In this document: one piece after another, positions 42,496 to 50,938 of the stretch
Numbering within the stretch: the first letter of the stretch is position 1
How the letters are laid out: every line of letters begins with the position of its first letter
Assembly: GCA_910585215.1 (NCBI GenBank)
Contig: CAJUDQ010000011.1
Coordinates: 44,488 to 95,434, forward strand
Direction: 5' to 3'
DNA from: an uncultured Lachnospiraceae bacterium
GTDB taxonomy: Bacteria > Bacillota > Clostridia > Lachnospirales > Lachnospiraceae
Length of the DNA stretch: 50,947 bases
Made by a program: the position numbers and the translations under genes
The notes under the pieces: model-generated
Database searches by the model: none
Seen by the model: the letters and a program-made list of their open reading frames with translations, nothing else
What the model was told of the DNA's origin: nothing

Positions 42496-42838
42496 TTATG
42501 GACAGAGAAAATTGGTTAAAACTGCTGTAATTAAATAATCTATATAAACCAAGAAATGTTGAATAGGAAACATTTCTTGGTTCTCTTTTTTGACAGACAG
42601 TCAATATAAGTGCTGGTGACATTCTGCGATAAGAATCAAGCAATTGTAATTTGAGAAATTTACAGTACTGCTCATTTTGTTTTCAACAGGTTTTTTGTTA
42701 ATCGCAGGTAAACAGTTACGTTGTGGGCAGTTGTTATATAGTTCTGTTAATTTTTTGTAAAAAAGGCTTGTTTCCTAATATTCTGTGATATATAATAATT
42801 ACAGAAATAGTTATGAATACATGACCGGAGGAATACAT
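42496..42838. other. Intergenic region with a terminator, before the EAL gene
   Basis: The first 100 bases contain the ahp operon terminator. The rest is AT-rich and must hold the promoter of the EAL gene. TATAAT-like sequence is present near 42791-42796, but no clear -35 box was assigned. Confidence 0.5.
42547..42592 (+). terminator. Terminator of the ahpC operon
   Basis: AACCAAGAAATGTT pairs with AACATTTCTTGGTT (loop GAATAGGA), followed by CTCTTTTTT. Confidence 0.9.
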
Positions 42839-44989
42839 ATGCAAAATAACTTTATTGAGGATGCAAAGAATTTTATTGATGCAGTCGAAAAGCCAGTTTT
42901 GATTGTAGACAATCAGTTTCGAGTGATTGTGGTAAACAGTTTTTGCAGCCGGCATTTTAAGAGGGAAAGTGAAGTAATCGGAAAAAAATGGAAGATAGAC
43001 AATGAGCATGAATATATAGCACTGCCGCTTAGGAATAATGAATGTGGAGAGGAATACTCCTGTCTGATTCAGGAAGGAAAGGTCAGAAAAGAGCATATAG
43101 ATGAGACTACCGGAATACAGAATTATTATGGGTTAACAAAGTTTTACAAGAGTATTCAGGGTGATTTCTGCTACGATTATATTCTGGTGGAGATAGAAAA
43201 TTATTTTTTTGTAAAGGATATTTATGGAAAGGAAAAAGGGAAAGAATATCTTGTAAAGGCATGGAAAAAGATAGAATCCATTTTTCAGGGTGAAACAGAT
43301 ATCTTTTTTTCAAGGCAGATGGGAGCTCAGTTTTTGATTGTTCTTCGCTCTGACAGGGTGACGGAGGAAAAGCTGGAAGAGTATTTTAAAAAAATTTTTT
43401 ATGAACTTCAAAAGGGTGTAAAATGTGAAGAGATGAGAATCGAAACTCCAGTGGCTATCAGTATTGTAAAAAATGAAAAGGTTTCGGAGAGTCTGGATGA
43501 TATTTTACATAAATGCAAGGTGGCCATCAGAAAGGCAAAAGAAAAAGGACATAACAGATATGTTTTTTATAATCATATCGAAGGACAATTGAGAGAAAAT
43601 AAAGAGCTTGAGGCAATTATGACAGAAGACCTGGCAAAAGGCAGATTTGTTGCATATTTGCAACCAAAAATGAATGCGCTGGCCAATACGATTTACGGAG
43701 CAGAGGCGCTTGTCAGATGGAATAATGAAAAACGGGGACTGATTCCACCTGGTAAATTTATTCCTCTTATGGAGCAGAACGGTTTTGTTCAGGAAATTGA
43801 TTTTTCGATTCTGGAGCAGGTCTGTCAGATGAAAAAGAAATGGAGAGAAGAGGACAAACCTTATAAAAATTTGATTATTTCCGTAAATATGTCCAGAGTG
43901 CATTTTTTTGATAAAAATTTTGTGGGCAGGCTTTTGTATATTGTGGATAAATATGAAACTCCGAGACACGAGATAGATTTGGAAATTACAGAGGGAGTGT
44001 TTTTTGAGGATGCAACAGTTATCAAAGACACTATAGAGAGGCTGCGTGACAGAGGATTTGTGATTTCCATAGATGATTTTGGTTCGAGTTATTCTTCGCT
44101 TGGAATGTTGAAGGATGTAAAGGCAGATATTTTAAAACTGGATAAGACATTTATTGACACATCTGGAACAGAAGAAAAAGCGGCAGCAGTGATTCGAAAT
44201 GTGATTTCAATGGGTACAGATTTGAAAATGAAAGTGATTTCAGAGGGAGTGGAAACAGAGGAGGAAAAAAAGCTGGTCACAGGATTTGGCTGTGAAATCA
44301 TACAGGGATATTTTTATTCCAAGCCATTGCCACAGAAAGAATTTGAAGAATTTGCGGAAAAATATTCAGGAGAGAATTTTCTTCATGTACATTTTCCGTT
44401 AAAGGAAGATATAATAGATGAAATAAACGGAATAGCGGGAGAAATAATAGGCGATAGTGTCAAATTTGAGGATAATGCGATTGTTTTTCCAGGTGGAGAC
44501 GAAATGAAAAATGTGGTGGTTCTTCCGACAGAGCTTATGATTTCTGACAGCTATACAATTTCCATGTGGCTGAATGTTGCGGAATATAACAGATGGAGCA
44601 GTGCGTTTTTTGTTCGTTATCAAAAAGGATTTTTAAGTTTTGCGCCTTATATCAGGGAAGGAACTTCTATTTTTCGTATTTGTGATGACCGGAAGCAGGA
44701 CGGATGGAATGATATTTTTTATGATGCAATTCCTCTGGGAGAATGGATGCATGTGGTCTTGTCAAGGGATTCGTTTAGTGAGACTTCCAGATTATATATC
44801 AACGGGGAAATGATACAGTTTATTGAGCATGTGCCGAGTTTAAATGCAGTAGAGAAGGTGGTTTTGGGCGGAGATTATTATCAGAGGTCTTTTCAGGGAA
44901 AAATAAAAAATCTTAGAATTATAGGAAGTGCACAGGCTTCAGGAAAAATCAAAGAAATTTATGAAGAAGAAAGAAAAGAAGTCATGTAG
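42839..44989 (+). CDS. c-di-GMP phosphodiesterase (PAS-degenerate GGDEF-EAL) with C-terminal LamG-like domain
   Basis: A 716-residue cytoplasmic protein. Residues 10-80 are PAS-like. Residues 90-245 are a GGDEF domain with MGAQF in place of GGDEF (161-165), so it has no cyclase activity. Residues 255-510 are an EAL domain with the key motifs intact: AEALVRW (E289), NMS, LEITE, DDFGSSYSSL, KLDK, EGVET and QGYFYSKP. Residues 540-705 are a LamG/concanavalin-like beta-sandwich (TISMWLNV, WMHVVLSRD, LYINGEMI). No signal peptide or membrane helix is seen, so the sandwich is inside the cell. ATG 42839 follows GGAGG. It should hydrolyse c-di-GMP under control of its sensor domains. Confidence 0.9.
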   Translation: MQNNFIEDAKNFIDAVEKPVLIVDNQFRVIVVNSFCSRHFKRESEVIGKKWKIDNEHEYIALPLRNNECGEEYSCLIQEGKVRKEHIDETTGIQNYYGLTKFYKSIQGDFCYDYILVEIENYFFVKDIYGKEKGKEYLVKAWKKIESIFQGETDIFFSRQMGAQFLIVLRSDRVTEEKLEEYFKKIFYELQKGVKCEEMRIETPVAISIVKNEKVSESLDDILHKCKVAIRKAKEKGHNRYVFYNHIEGQLRENKELEAIMTEDLAKGRFVAYLQPKMNALANTIYGAEALVRWNNEKRGLIPPGKFIPLMEQNGFVQEIDFSILEQVCQMKKKWREEDKPYKNLIISVNMSRVHFFDKNFVGRLLYIVDKYETPRHEIDLEITEGVFFEDATVIKDTIERLRDRGFVISIDDFGSSYSSLGMLKDVKADILKLDKTFIDTSGTEEKAAAVIRNVISMGTDLKMKVISEGVETEEEKKLVTGFGCEIIQGYFYSKPLPQKEFEEFAEKYSGENFLHVHFPLKEDIIDEINGIAGEIIGDSVKFEDNAIVFPGGDEMKNVVVLPTELMISDSYTISMWLNVAEYNRWSSAFFVRYQKGFLSFAPYIREGTSIFRICDDRKQDGWNDIFYDAIPLGEWMHVVLSRDSFSETSRLYINGEMIQFIEHVPSLNAVEKVVLGGDYYQRSFQGKIKNLRIIGSAQASGKIKEIYEEERKEVM

Positions 44990-45043
44990 AACTATAAAGT
45001 ACTGGTAGTTTTGAGTAATAAATAAATATAATTCAATAAAAGG

Positions 45044-45104
45044 GAATCACATAATTTGTTGTTAACTGATAACAGAAGGCAAGCAAATTATGTGATTCTT
45101 TTTT
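45044..45104 (+). terminator. Terminator after the EAL gene
   Basis: GAATCACATAATTTG (45044-45058) pairs with CAAATTATGTGATTC (45084-45098) and is followed by TTTTTT. The gene to the right is convergent. Confidence 0.88.
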
Positions 45105-45190
45105 AATAGGATATCAAACAAAAATAAATATTTAATTTCACTTTATTATTGGTATTGTTATGGAAAGATTAGAACGGAAGGCTTATATTA

Positions 45191-46537
45191 TTAACAACTT
45201 GCCCCACCTACTACATTTAACCCGAGTATTTCAGATTTTCGTTTTAGTAAATCATCACCAAGAATCATTTCCTGCGCTCTGTCAAATCCAATTCTTTCGA
45301 TTGTATCAGCAAATCGTTCTCCCGCCTTTCCTTCGGAACGGAAAAGCAGAATCGCTTTATCAATTGTATTCATTAAATCCTCTTTATCTGTAAATAGTTT
45401 GCTTAACAGCCTGCCATGTGCCACTTGTTTTCCCCAGCGGCCTCCAATATATATTTTCCAACCGTAAGTTCCTTCATCCGAACAGTGGAATGGACATTTT
45501 GCAACACAGCGTCCGCAGTTATTACACAAGTCTTTATCAATTACAAGCTTTCCATCGGTAAGCTTTGCGGCATGAATTGGACAGGCAGCTTCTATCTGGC
45601 ATTTTTTGCAGCCACGGCATTTTTCTTCATCATACTGTGGAACTTTGGCTCCCATAATACCAAGGTCGTTTAAATTCGGTTTTACACAGTTATTTGGACA
45701 TCCACCGACTGCGATTTTAAATTTATGAGGAAGGGAAACATTGTTATATTTAAGGAAAAATCGATTATGGATTTCTTCGCTTAATGCATAAGTATCATAT
45801 AAACCATACTGACAGGTAGTACCCTTACATGCAACTACTGGTCGTACCTTGCTGCCTGTCCCACCAGTTATCAGTCCTGCTTTAGCTATATAACTGCGGA
45901 ATGCCTCAATATCATTGTAATCAATTCCAGATACTTCAATGGTAAGACGTGTAGTCATCATCATATATCCATCACCGTAAAGCTTTGCCGCTTCTGCAAT
46001 TGTCTGACATTCCTCTGCATGAATACGACCGTTTCTGGTAATAATACGACCGTTAAATTTATTTGTTCCCTTGTGATTTAAAAAGCCCAGTCCTTTTACA
46101 CGTTTAATATCGTCTGCAGTAAGAGTACATTCATCCTTTGGGGTTTCCTGCTTGCCATTTAACTTGTCAATAAATTTTTCAAGCACCTCGGCAGTCATTT
46201 CTACTGCAGTAACACAGCGGGTCTCTTCTGTTCTGTATTTTTCTTCAAGTGGTGCACAGTCCAGAGAACCCAGAGTTTTTTCAAATTCTGCAACGAAATC
46301 ACCGCACAGAGCACGAAAATCTTCCCTGTCTCCAAACAATTTGCTCAGTACGCCGATAGCGCCCGATAGTGCGCCACAGGTACTTTTACATCCCATACCG
46401 CCACCAAATCCTGCAAACAGCAGAATTTCGTTTTCTGTGAGTCCAAGGTTATAAATATCACTGGCAGCAAGCAGAAGACCTTCCGCACAATTTTTGCCTA
46501 ATGTTCCATAATAATAGTGAGCTTTTTCCTTTAGCAT
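45191..46537 (-). CDS. C_GCAxxG_C_C redox protein fused to a siroheme reductase-like domain and ferredoxin
   Basis: A 448-residue protein. Residues 1-125 match the C_GCAxxG_C_C redox family (C17, C50, CGALSG at 54-59, later C78 and C94). Residues 140-295 are nitrite/sulfite reductase-like, with C237-x4-C242 and GGCPNNC (C280, C284) for a coupled 4Fe-4S/siroheme centre. Residues 300-355 are a two-cluster ferredoxin (C307/C310/C313/C319 and C338/C341/C344/C348). AGGAGG lies before the ATG. It is third in a minus-strand operon after a TauE/SafE exporter, which points to sulfite or another sulfur oxyanion as substrate. Confidence 0.88.
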   Translation of the reverse strand: MLKEKAHYYYGTLGKNCAEGLLLAASDIYNLGLTENEILLFAGFGGGMGCKSTCGALSGAIGVLSKLFGDREDFRALCGDFVAEFEKTLGSLDCAPLEEKYRTEETRCVTAVEMTAEVLEKFIDKLNGKQETPKDECTLTADDIKRVKGLGFLNHKGTNKFNGRIITRNGRIHAEECQTIAEAAKLYGDGYMMMTTRLTIEVSGIDYNDIEAFRSYIAKAGLITGGTGSKVRPVVACKGTTCQYGLYDTYALSEEIHNRFFLKYNNVSLPHKFKIAVGGCPNNCVKPNLNDLGIMGAKVPQYDEEKCRGCKKCQIEAACPIHAAKLTDGKLVIDKDLCNNCGRCVAKCPFHCSDEGTYGWKIYIGGRWGKQVAHGRLLSKLFTDKEDLMNTIDKAILLFRSEGKAGERFADTIERIGFDRAQEMILGDDLLKRKSEILGLNVVGGASC

Positions 46538-46554
46538 AGAATCCTCCTGAAAAA

Positions 46555-47343
46555 TTATATTAAAAATTTAATTATATTGTATATATTAATCCCCATAATT
46601 AAAATCATGGCACCTTCAAATAAATAAGTAGCCTGTCTGTCATTAATTCTTGTATTTATACGTCTGCCTATTTCACTTCCAATAATTCCAAAAAGCATCA
46701 TACCAATAAGAAGCCTGATATCGAAGTCCGGTATTCCATTAAATGCTACGGTTTTAAACGTACTGGCAGCCTGACTGAATAATACAATATATAGACTGTT
46801 CTGAGTGGCTTTTTTTGTCTGCATGGAAAAGAAATAATATAAAACTGCCACATTAAACGGACCTCCTCCAATTCCAAGAAAAGCGCCGAGTACGCCAAGA
46901 ATCAGACCAATCAATATGCTGACAACGGGAGAATCTACCTGTTTTGATTTGATTTTATCTTTATTTAAAGTATAGATAAAGGTAGCCAGCGTTGCAGCAA
47001 AAAGAAAAGCTGCCTGAACACCGCCGGCTGTATCAGGATTGGAAAAGCGGGCAGCAGTAACAGAGTAAAGCTCTTTTCCGACAATTCCCCCAATTGCAGC
47101 GCCGACGGCCAGAAAGGTAGTATTTTTGACATCAATTACAGATTCTCCACGAATCAGTGTTTTTCCTACGCTCCAGCAGGTCATGGCGATTACGGTACAG
47201 CCGGAAAGGAATGTAATCGTAGATACTGTCATGATTCCTGTGGCGTCAAGAACCGGCTTAATAATAATTCCACCGCCCATTCCACAGATGGTTCCAATCC
47301 AACAGGCAAAGAAGGTGACGAAATAACAGATAAGCAGAATCAT
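46555..47343 (-). CDS. TauE/SafE-family sulfite/organosulfonate exporter
   Basis: A 262-residue membrane protein with about eight helices. The family's repeated glycine-rich segments are present: GTICGMGGGIIIKPVL near the N-terminus and GAFLGIGGGPFNVAVL in the second half. AGGAG precedes the ATG. It starts nine bases after the EF-G-like gene and ends 17 bases before the reductase fusion. It probably moves sulfite or a sulfonate linked to that enzyme. Confidence 0.92.
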   Translation of the reverse strand: MILLICYFVTFFACWIGTICGMGGGIIIKPVLDATGIMTVSTITFLSGCTVIAMTCWSVGKTLIRGESVIDVKNTTFLAVGAAIGGIVGKELYSVTAARFSNPDTAGGVQAAFLFAATLATFIYTLNKDKIKSKQVDSPVVSILIGLILGVLGAFLGIGGGPFNVAVLYYFFSMQTKKATQNSLYIVLFSQAASTFKTVAFNGIPDFDIRLLIGMMLFGIIGSEIGRRINTRINDRQATYLFEGAMILIMGINIYNIIKFLI

Positions 47344-47352
47344 AAGAAACTC

Positions 47353-49422
47353 CTATTCCTTACTTTCCTGAACTTCTCTGTCCTGAATTTCCTGTGGACA
47401 GCGTTCATATCGCACAAATTCATAGCGGTAATCTCCAGCTCCGCCTGTAATGGAACGCAGCTTTGTGCAGTATCCATATAATTCACTTTCCGGAACCTCT
47501 GCCATAATTTCCTGTTTTCCGCCCTTGGTCGGTGTCATGCCAAGCACTCGCGCCCGTCTTCTGTTTAAATCACCCATAATATCTCCGGTATAATTGTCAG
47601 GCGCTTCAACATATAACGTCATAATCGGCTCAAGCAAAACCGGCTTTGCTTTTAAAAATCCGTCTTTAAACGCCTGCATAGCCGCCATTTTAAATGCCAG
47701 CTCCGAAGAATCCACCGAGTGGTAAGAGCCGTCATATAATACAGCGTCTACGCCCACAACGGGGTATCCCGCAAGAGGTCCTTTCTTTACAGATTCCTCA
47801 AGTCCTTTTTCAACTGCTGGAAAATAGGTTTTTGGAACACTTCCTCCGACAACTGTCTGTGAAAAAGTAAATGGTTCCTCCAGATTGCCGGAGGCAGAAA
47901 ATTTCATTTTTACATGTCCATACTGCCCATGTCCGCCGGACTGTTTTTTATATTTTGCTTCTACATCCGATTTTCCAATAATCGTTTCCTTATAGGCAAC
48001 CTTTGGTTTTTCAAGGGTTATTTCCACTTTGTATTCCTGCAGCAGTCTGCTTGCCAACACTTCAATATGTAAATCTCCCATACCATACAAAAGAAGCTGC
48101 CTGTTTTCGGCATCATTGACATAACGCATAGTTCTGTCCTCATGTGTCAGTTTCTGCAAAGCCTGTGAAATTTTGTCTTCATCACCTTTTTTTACTGCAC
48201 GGTAGCGCATATAGGTATATGGGACGGAGAAATCTGTCTCTGCATAAGAGACAGGTGTCTGTTTTGTAGAAATGGTATCGCCGGTTCTTGCCTTAAACAG
48301 ATTGCCGATAGCGCCGATATCTCCTGCATGCAGTTCTGATACTTCGATTGATTTGCCGCCCTGAAGAACATAAAGTCTTGACAGCTTTTCTTCTTGGTCT
48401 TTGTCCTGATTATAAACAAGGTCCCCTGTTTTAATAACACCGGAGCAGACCTTGATAAAAGAATATTTTCCAATAAACGGGTCCACAATGGTTTTAAATA
48501 TATAGGCAGATTTTGCCTTGTAAAAATCATAATTGGCCTCAAATAATTCCTTTGTTCGCATATTGATGCCTGTGCAGGTACGTTTTTGAGGACTTGGAAG
48601 GTATTTTACAATGTCATCTAACAGAGTGTAAATCCCCTGTACGAGTATGCTTGAACCCATGGTAATTGGAACGACACTTCCTTCTGCTACATTCTGTTTT
48701 AATGCCGCGCGGATTTCCGCTTCTGAAAATTCGTCGCCTCCAAAATAGCGGTCCATAAATTCATCACTTGTCTCTGCAACAGCCTCCACCAGTGCTTCTC
48801 TGCACAGGTCCATATTGGCGATGGAGTATTCTGGTATGTCAAATGGTTCCACTGTGCCGTCAGGCTTCCATTTGTGTCCGGAACGGCTGATTACGTTAAT
48901 ATAGCCGACAAACTTCTCATTCTGGCGAATCGGAAGATGAAACGGAGCGATTTTCTTTCCATATAATGCTTTTAAATCCTCCACTACCTGACGGAAGCTG
49001 GCATTGTCGATATCCATATCCGTCACAAAGAAAATACGCGGAAGATTGTATTTTTCACACAGTTCCCATGCTTTTTTTGTGCCTTCCTCGACGCCTTCTT
49101 TTCCTGATACGCAGATAACTGCAGAATCTGCTGCGGCCGCCGCCGCCTCTGCCTCTCCGACGAAATCCAGATAGCCGGGGGTATCTAAAAGATTGATTTT
49201 TGTCTGGTTCCATTCAATGGGAATCATGGACAGCCCGATAGAGAAATGACGTTTTTGCTCTTCCTTACGGTAATCGCTGACGGTATTTCCAGTCGATACC
49301 TTTCCCATGCGGGTGATGGCGTTTGTAAGATATGCCATTGCTTCAACAAGAGAAGTTTTGCCGCTGCCTCCATGACCAAGCAGCACTACGTTGCGGATAT
49401 TGTCTGTTGTGTAAACTTTCAT
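47353..49422 (-). CDS. EF-G paralogue (translational GTPase)
   Basis: A 689-residue EF-G-like GTPase. G1 is GHGGSGKT (16-23), G3 is DTPG (80-83), and the later EF-G domains are present (domain IV begins near KQSGGHGQYGHV). The G4 motif reads VTDMD (133-137) where EF-G has NKMD, so guanine recognition is altered. It is therefore a paralogue rather than the main elongation factor. AGGAGG lies before the ATG. It heads the operon with the TauE/SafE and reductase genes, which is an unusual partnership. Confidence 0.9.
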   Translation of the reverse strand: MKVYTTDNIRNVVLLGHGGSGKTSLVEAMAYLTNAITRMGKVSTGNTVSDYRKEEQKRHFSIGLSMIPIEWNQTKINLLDTPGYLDFVGEAEAAAAAADSAVICVSGKEGVEEGTKKAWELCEKYNLPRIFFVTDMDIDNASFRQVVEDLKALYGKKIAPFHLPIRQNEKFVGYINVISRSGHKWKPDGTVEPFDIPEYSIANMDLCREALVEAVAETSDEFMDRYFGGDEFSEAEIRAALKQNVAEGSVVPITMGSSILVQGIYTLLDDIVKYLPSPQKRTCTGINMRTKELFEANYDFYKAKSAYIFKTIVDPFIGKYSFIKVCSGVIKTGDLVYNQDKDQEEKLSRLYVLQGGKSIEVSELHAGDIGAIGNLFKARTGDTISTKQTPVSYAETDFSVPYTYMRYRAVKKGDEDKISQALQKLTHEDRTMRYVNDAENRQLLLYGMGDLHIEVLASRLLQEYKVEITLEKPKVAYKETIIGKSDVEAKYKKQSGGHGQYGHVKMKFSASGNLEEPFTFSQTVVGGSVPKTYFPAVEKGLEESVKKGPLAGYPVVGVDAVLYDGSYHSVDSSELAFKMAAMQAFKDGFLKAKPVLLEPIMTLYVEAPDNYTGDIMGDLNRRRARVLGMTPTKGGKQEIMAEVPESELYGYCTKLRSITGGAGDYRYEFVRYERCPQEIQDREVQESKE

Positions 49423-49588
49423 ATGCTACCTCCTGTATAATTTTCACGTTCCCTGCCATATGTATATCAGCAGCAGGGCGGTATTGATAGAGATATTATA
49501 TAATATTTTTGTGAAAAAAGATATAGGGAGTTTGAAGTTTTTTGAAAGAGGTGAAAAATCTGCAAGTGTGGCATTTTTCTGGATAAAC

Positions 49589-49617
49589 TTGGATTTTGAG
49601 AAAAATTATGCTATAAT
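49589..49617 (+). promoter_or_regulatory. Promoter before the small mobile-type genes
   Basis: TTGGAT (49589-49594), 17 bases, TATAAT (49612-49617). Confidence 0.6.
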
Positions 49618-49650
49618 TTTTAGGCAAGAAGAAGATTTATAGAATCCGGA

Positions 49651-49917
49651 ATGCAGCCAGATGGAAAGTTATTTCTAGTGCTACCCATACGTCTGAAATC
49701 GGGATACGACCAGTATTTTGTAGGTAAGAGGTTATTGGTGTACACAGAGGTAGCTGCTCCTGATGCTTCAGACAATAGATTCCCTATGGAAGATAGGCTA
49801 GAGGCGGTTGCGAAGTTTGCAAAGCTGCTGGAGAGGTCAGATGAAGAGGCTATGGATACTATCAATCAAATTTTAGATATTTTAAAGGAGGTCAATAATG
49901 ATATTACAGGTATTTAA
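49651..49917 (+). CDS. Hypothetical protein, 88 residues
   Basis: The product has a beta-rich N-terminal half (KLFLVLPIRL, KRLLVYTEV) and an acidic helical C-terminal half (AKLLERSDEEAMDTINQILDIL). No family was recognised. The ATG has no good ribosome-binding site, so the start is uncertain. It overlaps the next gene by 20 bases, which supports translation of the pair. Its surroundings suggest a mobile element. Confidence 0.5.
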   Translation: MQPDGKLFLVLPIRLKSGYDQYFVGKRLLVYTEVAAPDASDNRFPMEDRLEAVAKFAKLLERSDEEAMDTINQILDILKEVNNDITGI

Positions 49918-50080
49918 AAACATAGGTGATAGGTTGCTTATCGCAGATGCATATGCAAGAATGATAGCAGTTTATTCTGGACAATTATATCCGGAGAAAA
50001 AAGCGGCTGGTTCAATTGGGGGTGCGGTAAATGGTGGAACTATTGTTTTAAGAAATGGATATTATGAAAGGGTGAAATAA
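49898..50080 (+). CDS. Hypothetical protein, 60 residues
   Basis: A 60-residue protein with AAAGGAGG directly before the ATG. It has a hydrophobic N-terminal helix (ILQVFKNIGDRLLIADAYA) and a glycine-rich segment (GSIGGAVNGGTIVL). No family was recognised. It overlaps the preceding gene and is probably co-transcribed. Confidence 0.6.
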   Translation: MILQVFKNIGDRLLIADAYARMIAVYSGQLYPEKKAAGSIGGAVNGGTIVLRNGYYERVK

Positions 50081-50364
50081 TATAAATAAAATGAGATTAG
50101 AGAATTGTTTGCAGATTGCATCACAAGTCGCAAAAAATTTTTCACTTTCCTTTTACTTTCAATTCAAATTTTTGAAGATATGCTTATTCTTTCAGCTACT
50201 GCTACTGGAGACCATGTGGATTTGTTTGGAAAATAAAATATATTATATTCATAGCAAATATTATCATACTATGCTCATAGCCTTATGGTCATGAGCAATT
50301 AATTTATCACCTGATTATGAAGCTTGTAATTTGTATAAATCGGTATTTGAAAGGAAGTGTAGGC
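50081..50364. other. Intergenic stretch before the broken membrane gene
   Basis: AT-rich and without a supported gene. It contains ATTTATCACCTGATTATG (50302-50319), identical to the operator-like site at 28195-28212 before the Nudix gene. Confidence 0.5.
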
Positions 50365-50541
50365 ATGAAAAAAGTATAGATTATCAGTATATGCATTTTG
50401 ATTGTTACCTTAGTTGTAATGGTAGTAAATAAGATTGTTATCCCTTTATCGGATTGGGTTATAAGAATGGACGGTGTTATCATGTTAGTTTCCCTCTTTG
50501 TTGTTTCTCCAAAAGGTAAAGGGAAGGAAGAAAGTTTGTAG
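50365..50541 (+). pseudogene. Small membrane protein gene with a premature stop
   Basis: The ATG is preceded by AAAGGA. The frame reads MKKV, then TAG, then 53 codons of a coherent hydrophobic protein (IISICILIVTLVVMVVNKIV, later a second helix and a KGKGKEE tail). One base change at codon 5 restores a 58-residue protein with two membrane helices. It is either a true pseudogene or a sequencing or assembly error. Confidence 0.6.
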
Positions 50542-50549
50542 TAAATCAG

Positions 50550-50713
50550 AATCACCTGTCAAACGGGTGGTTTGCTCTGCGGCTATAAGCCTTTGTTACC
50601 GACCAGCGCCTAAAGACGCGAGACTGTTTCAAGTTTTGTGTAAACTCAAAAACTGACATAAGACATATTGATTGGTTACTTAGGGGCAGAGCCAGTTTTT
50701 TGGTTCTGCCCTT
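50550..50713 (-). ncRNA. Predicted antisense/regulatory RNA of the toxin locus
   Basis: The minus-strand promoter at 50720-50747 should start an RNA near 50713. It begins with a 10-bp stem (50702-50711 with 50684-50693). The following sequence holds further short inverted repeats, such as GGCTATAAGCC, and ends near CACC(CG) repeats around 50551-50570. No ORF is present. Its place beside a Hol-Tox-type peptide suggests a type I antitoxin, though overlap with the toxin message was not shown. Confidence 0.35.
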
Positions 50714-50719
50714 GTCTGT

Positions 50720-50747
50720 ATTATACAGGGAATTTTACCCCTGTCAA
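50720..50747 (-). promoter_or_regulatory. Consensus promoter divergent from the toxin gene
   Basis: Minus strand: TTGACA (50742-50747), 16 bases, TATAAT (50720-50725). No protein gene lies downstream. Confidence 0.75.
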
Positions 50748-50854
50748 TGCAGTTTCTAAAAAATCCCTCTACAGGTTTCTTCCAGCCAGGCGTTCCTCAA
50801 AGCGAGTAGGGATAGTCTGCGGTTGTCCTTTCTAGAAACGGAAAGGAGGTCAGT

Positions 50855-50938
50855 ATGAATACGTTAGAAGTACTTACGTTGGTGCTGGTGATTTTTGCAG
50901 CTTTGACATACATAGACAATAAACACAACCGCAAGTAA
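50855..50938 (+). CDS. Hol-Tox-type 27-residue toxin peptide
   Basis: A 27-residue peptide with one membrane helix (LEVLTLVLVIFAALTYID) and a short basic tail (NKHNRK). This is the layout of the putative holin-like toxin family found in Firmicutes, where the pattern of leucine-rich helix plus T-Y-I-D is typical. AAGGAGGT lies six bases before the ATG. A divergent RNA promoter lies 108 bases upstream. Such peptides depolarise membranes when not held by an antisense RNA. Confidence 0.75.
   Translation: MNTLEVLTLVLVIFAALTYIDNKHNRK

Noticed and set aside
50091..50294. 67-codon frame after the 60-residue gene
   Set aside because: No ribosome-binding site, composition dominated by F, L, I and Y from AT-rich DNA, and no resemblance to a known family.
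50542..50850. tRNA or 5S-like gene in the GC-richer stretch
   Set aside because: No GTTCGAATC-type T-loop, no CCA end and no cloverleaf arrangement. The stretch fits a toxin-associated leader and antisense RNA better.
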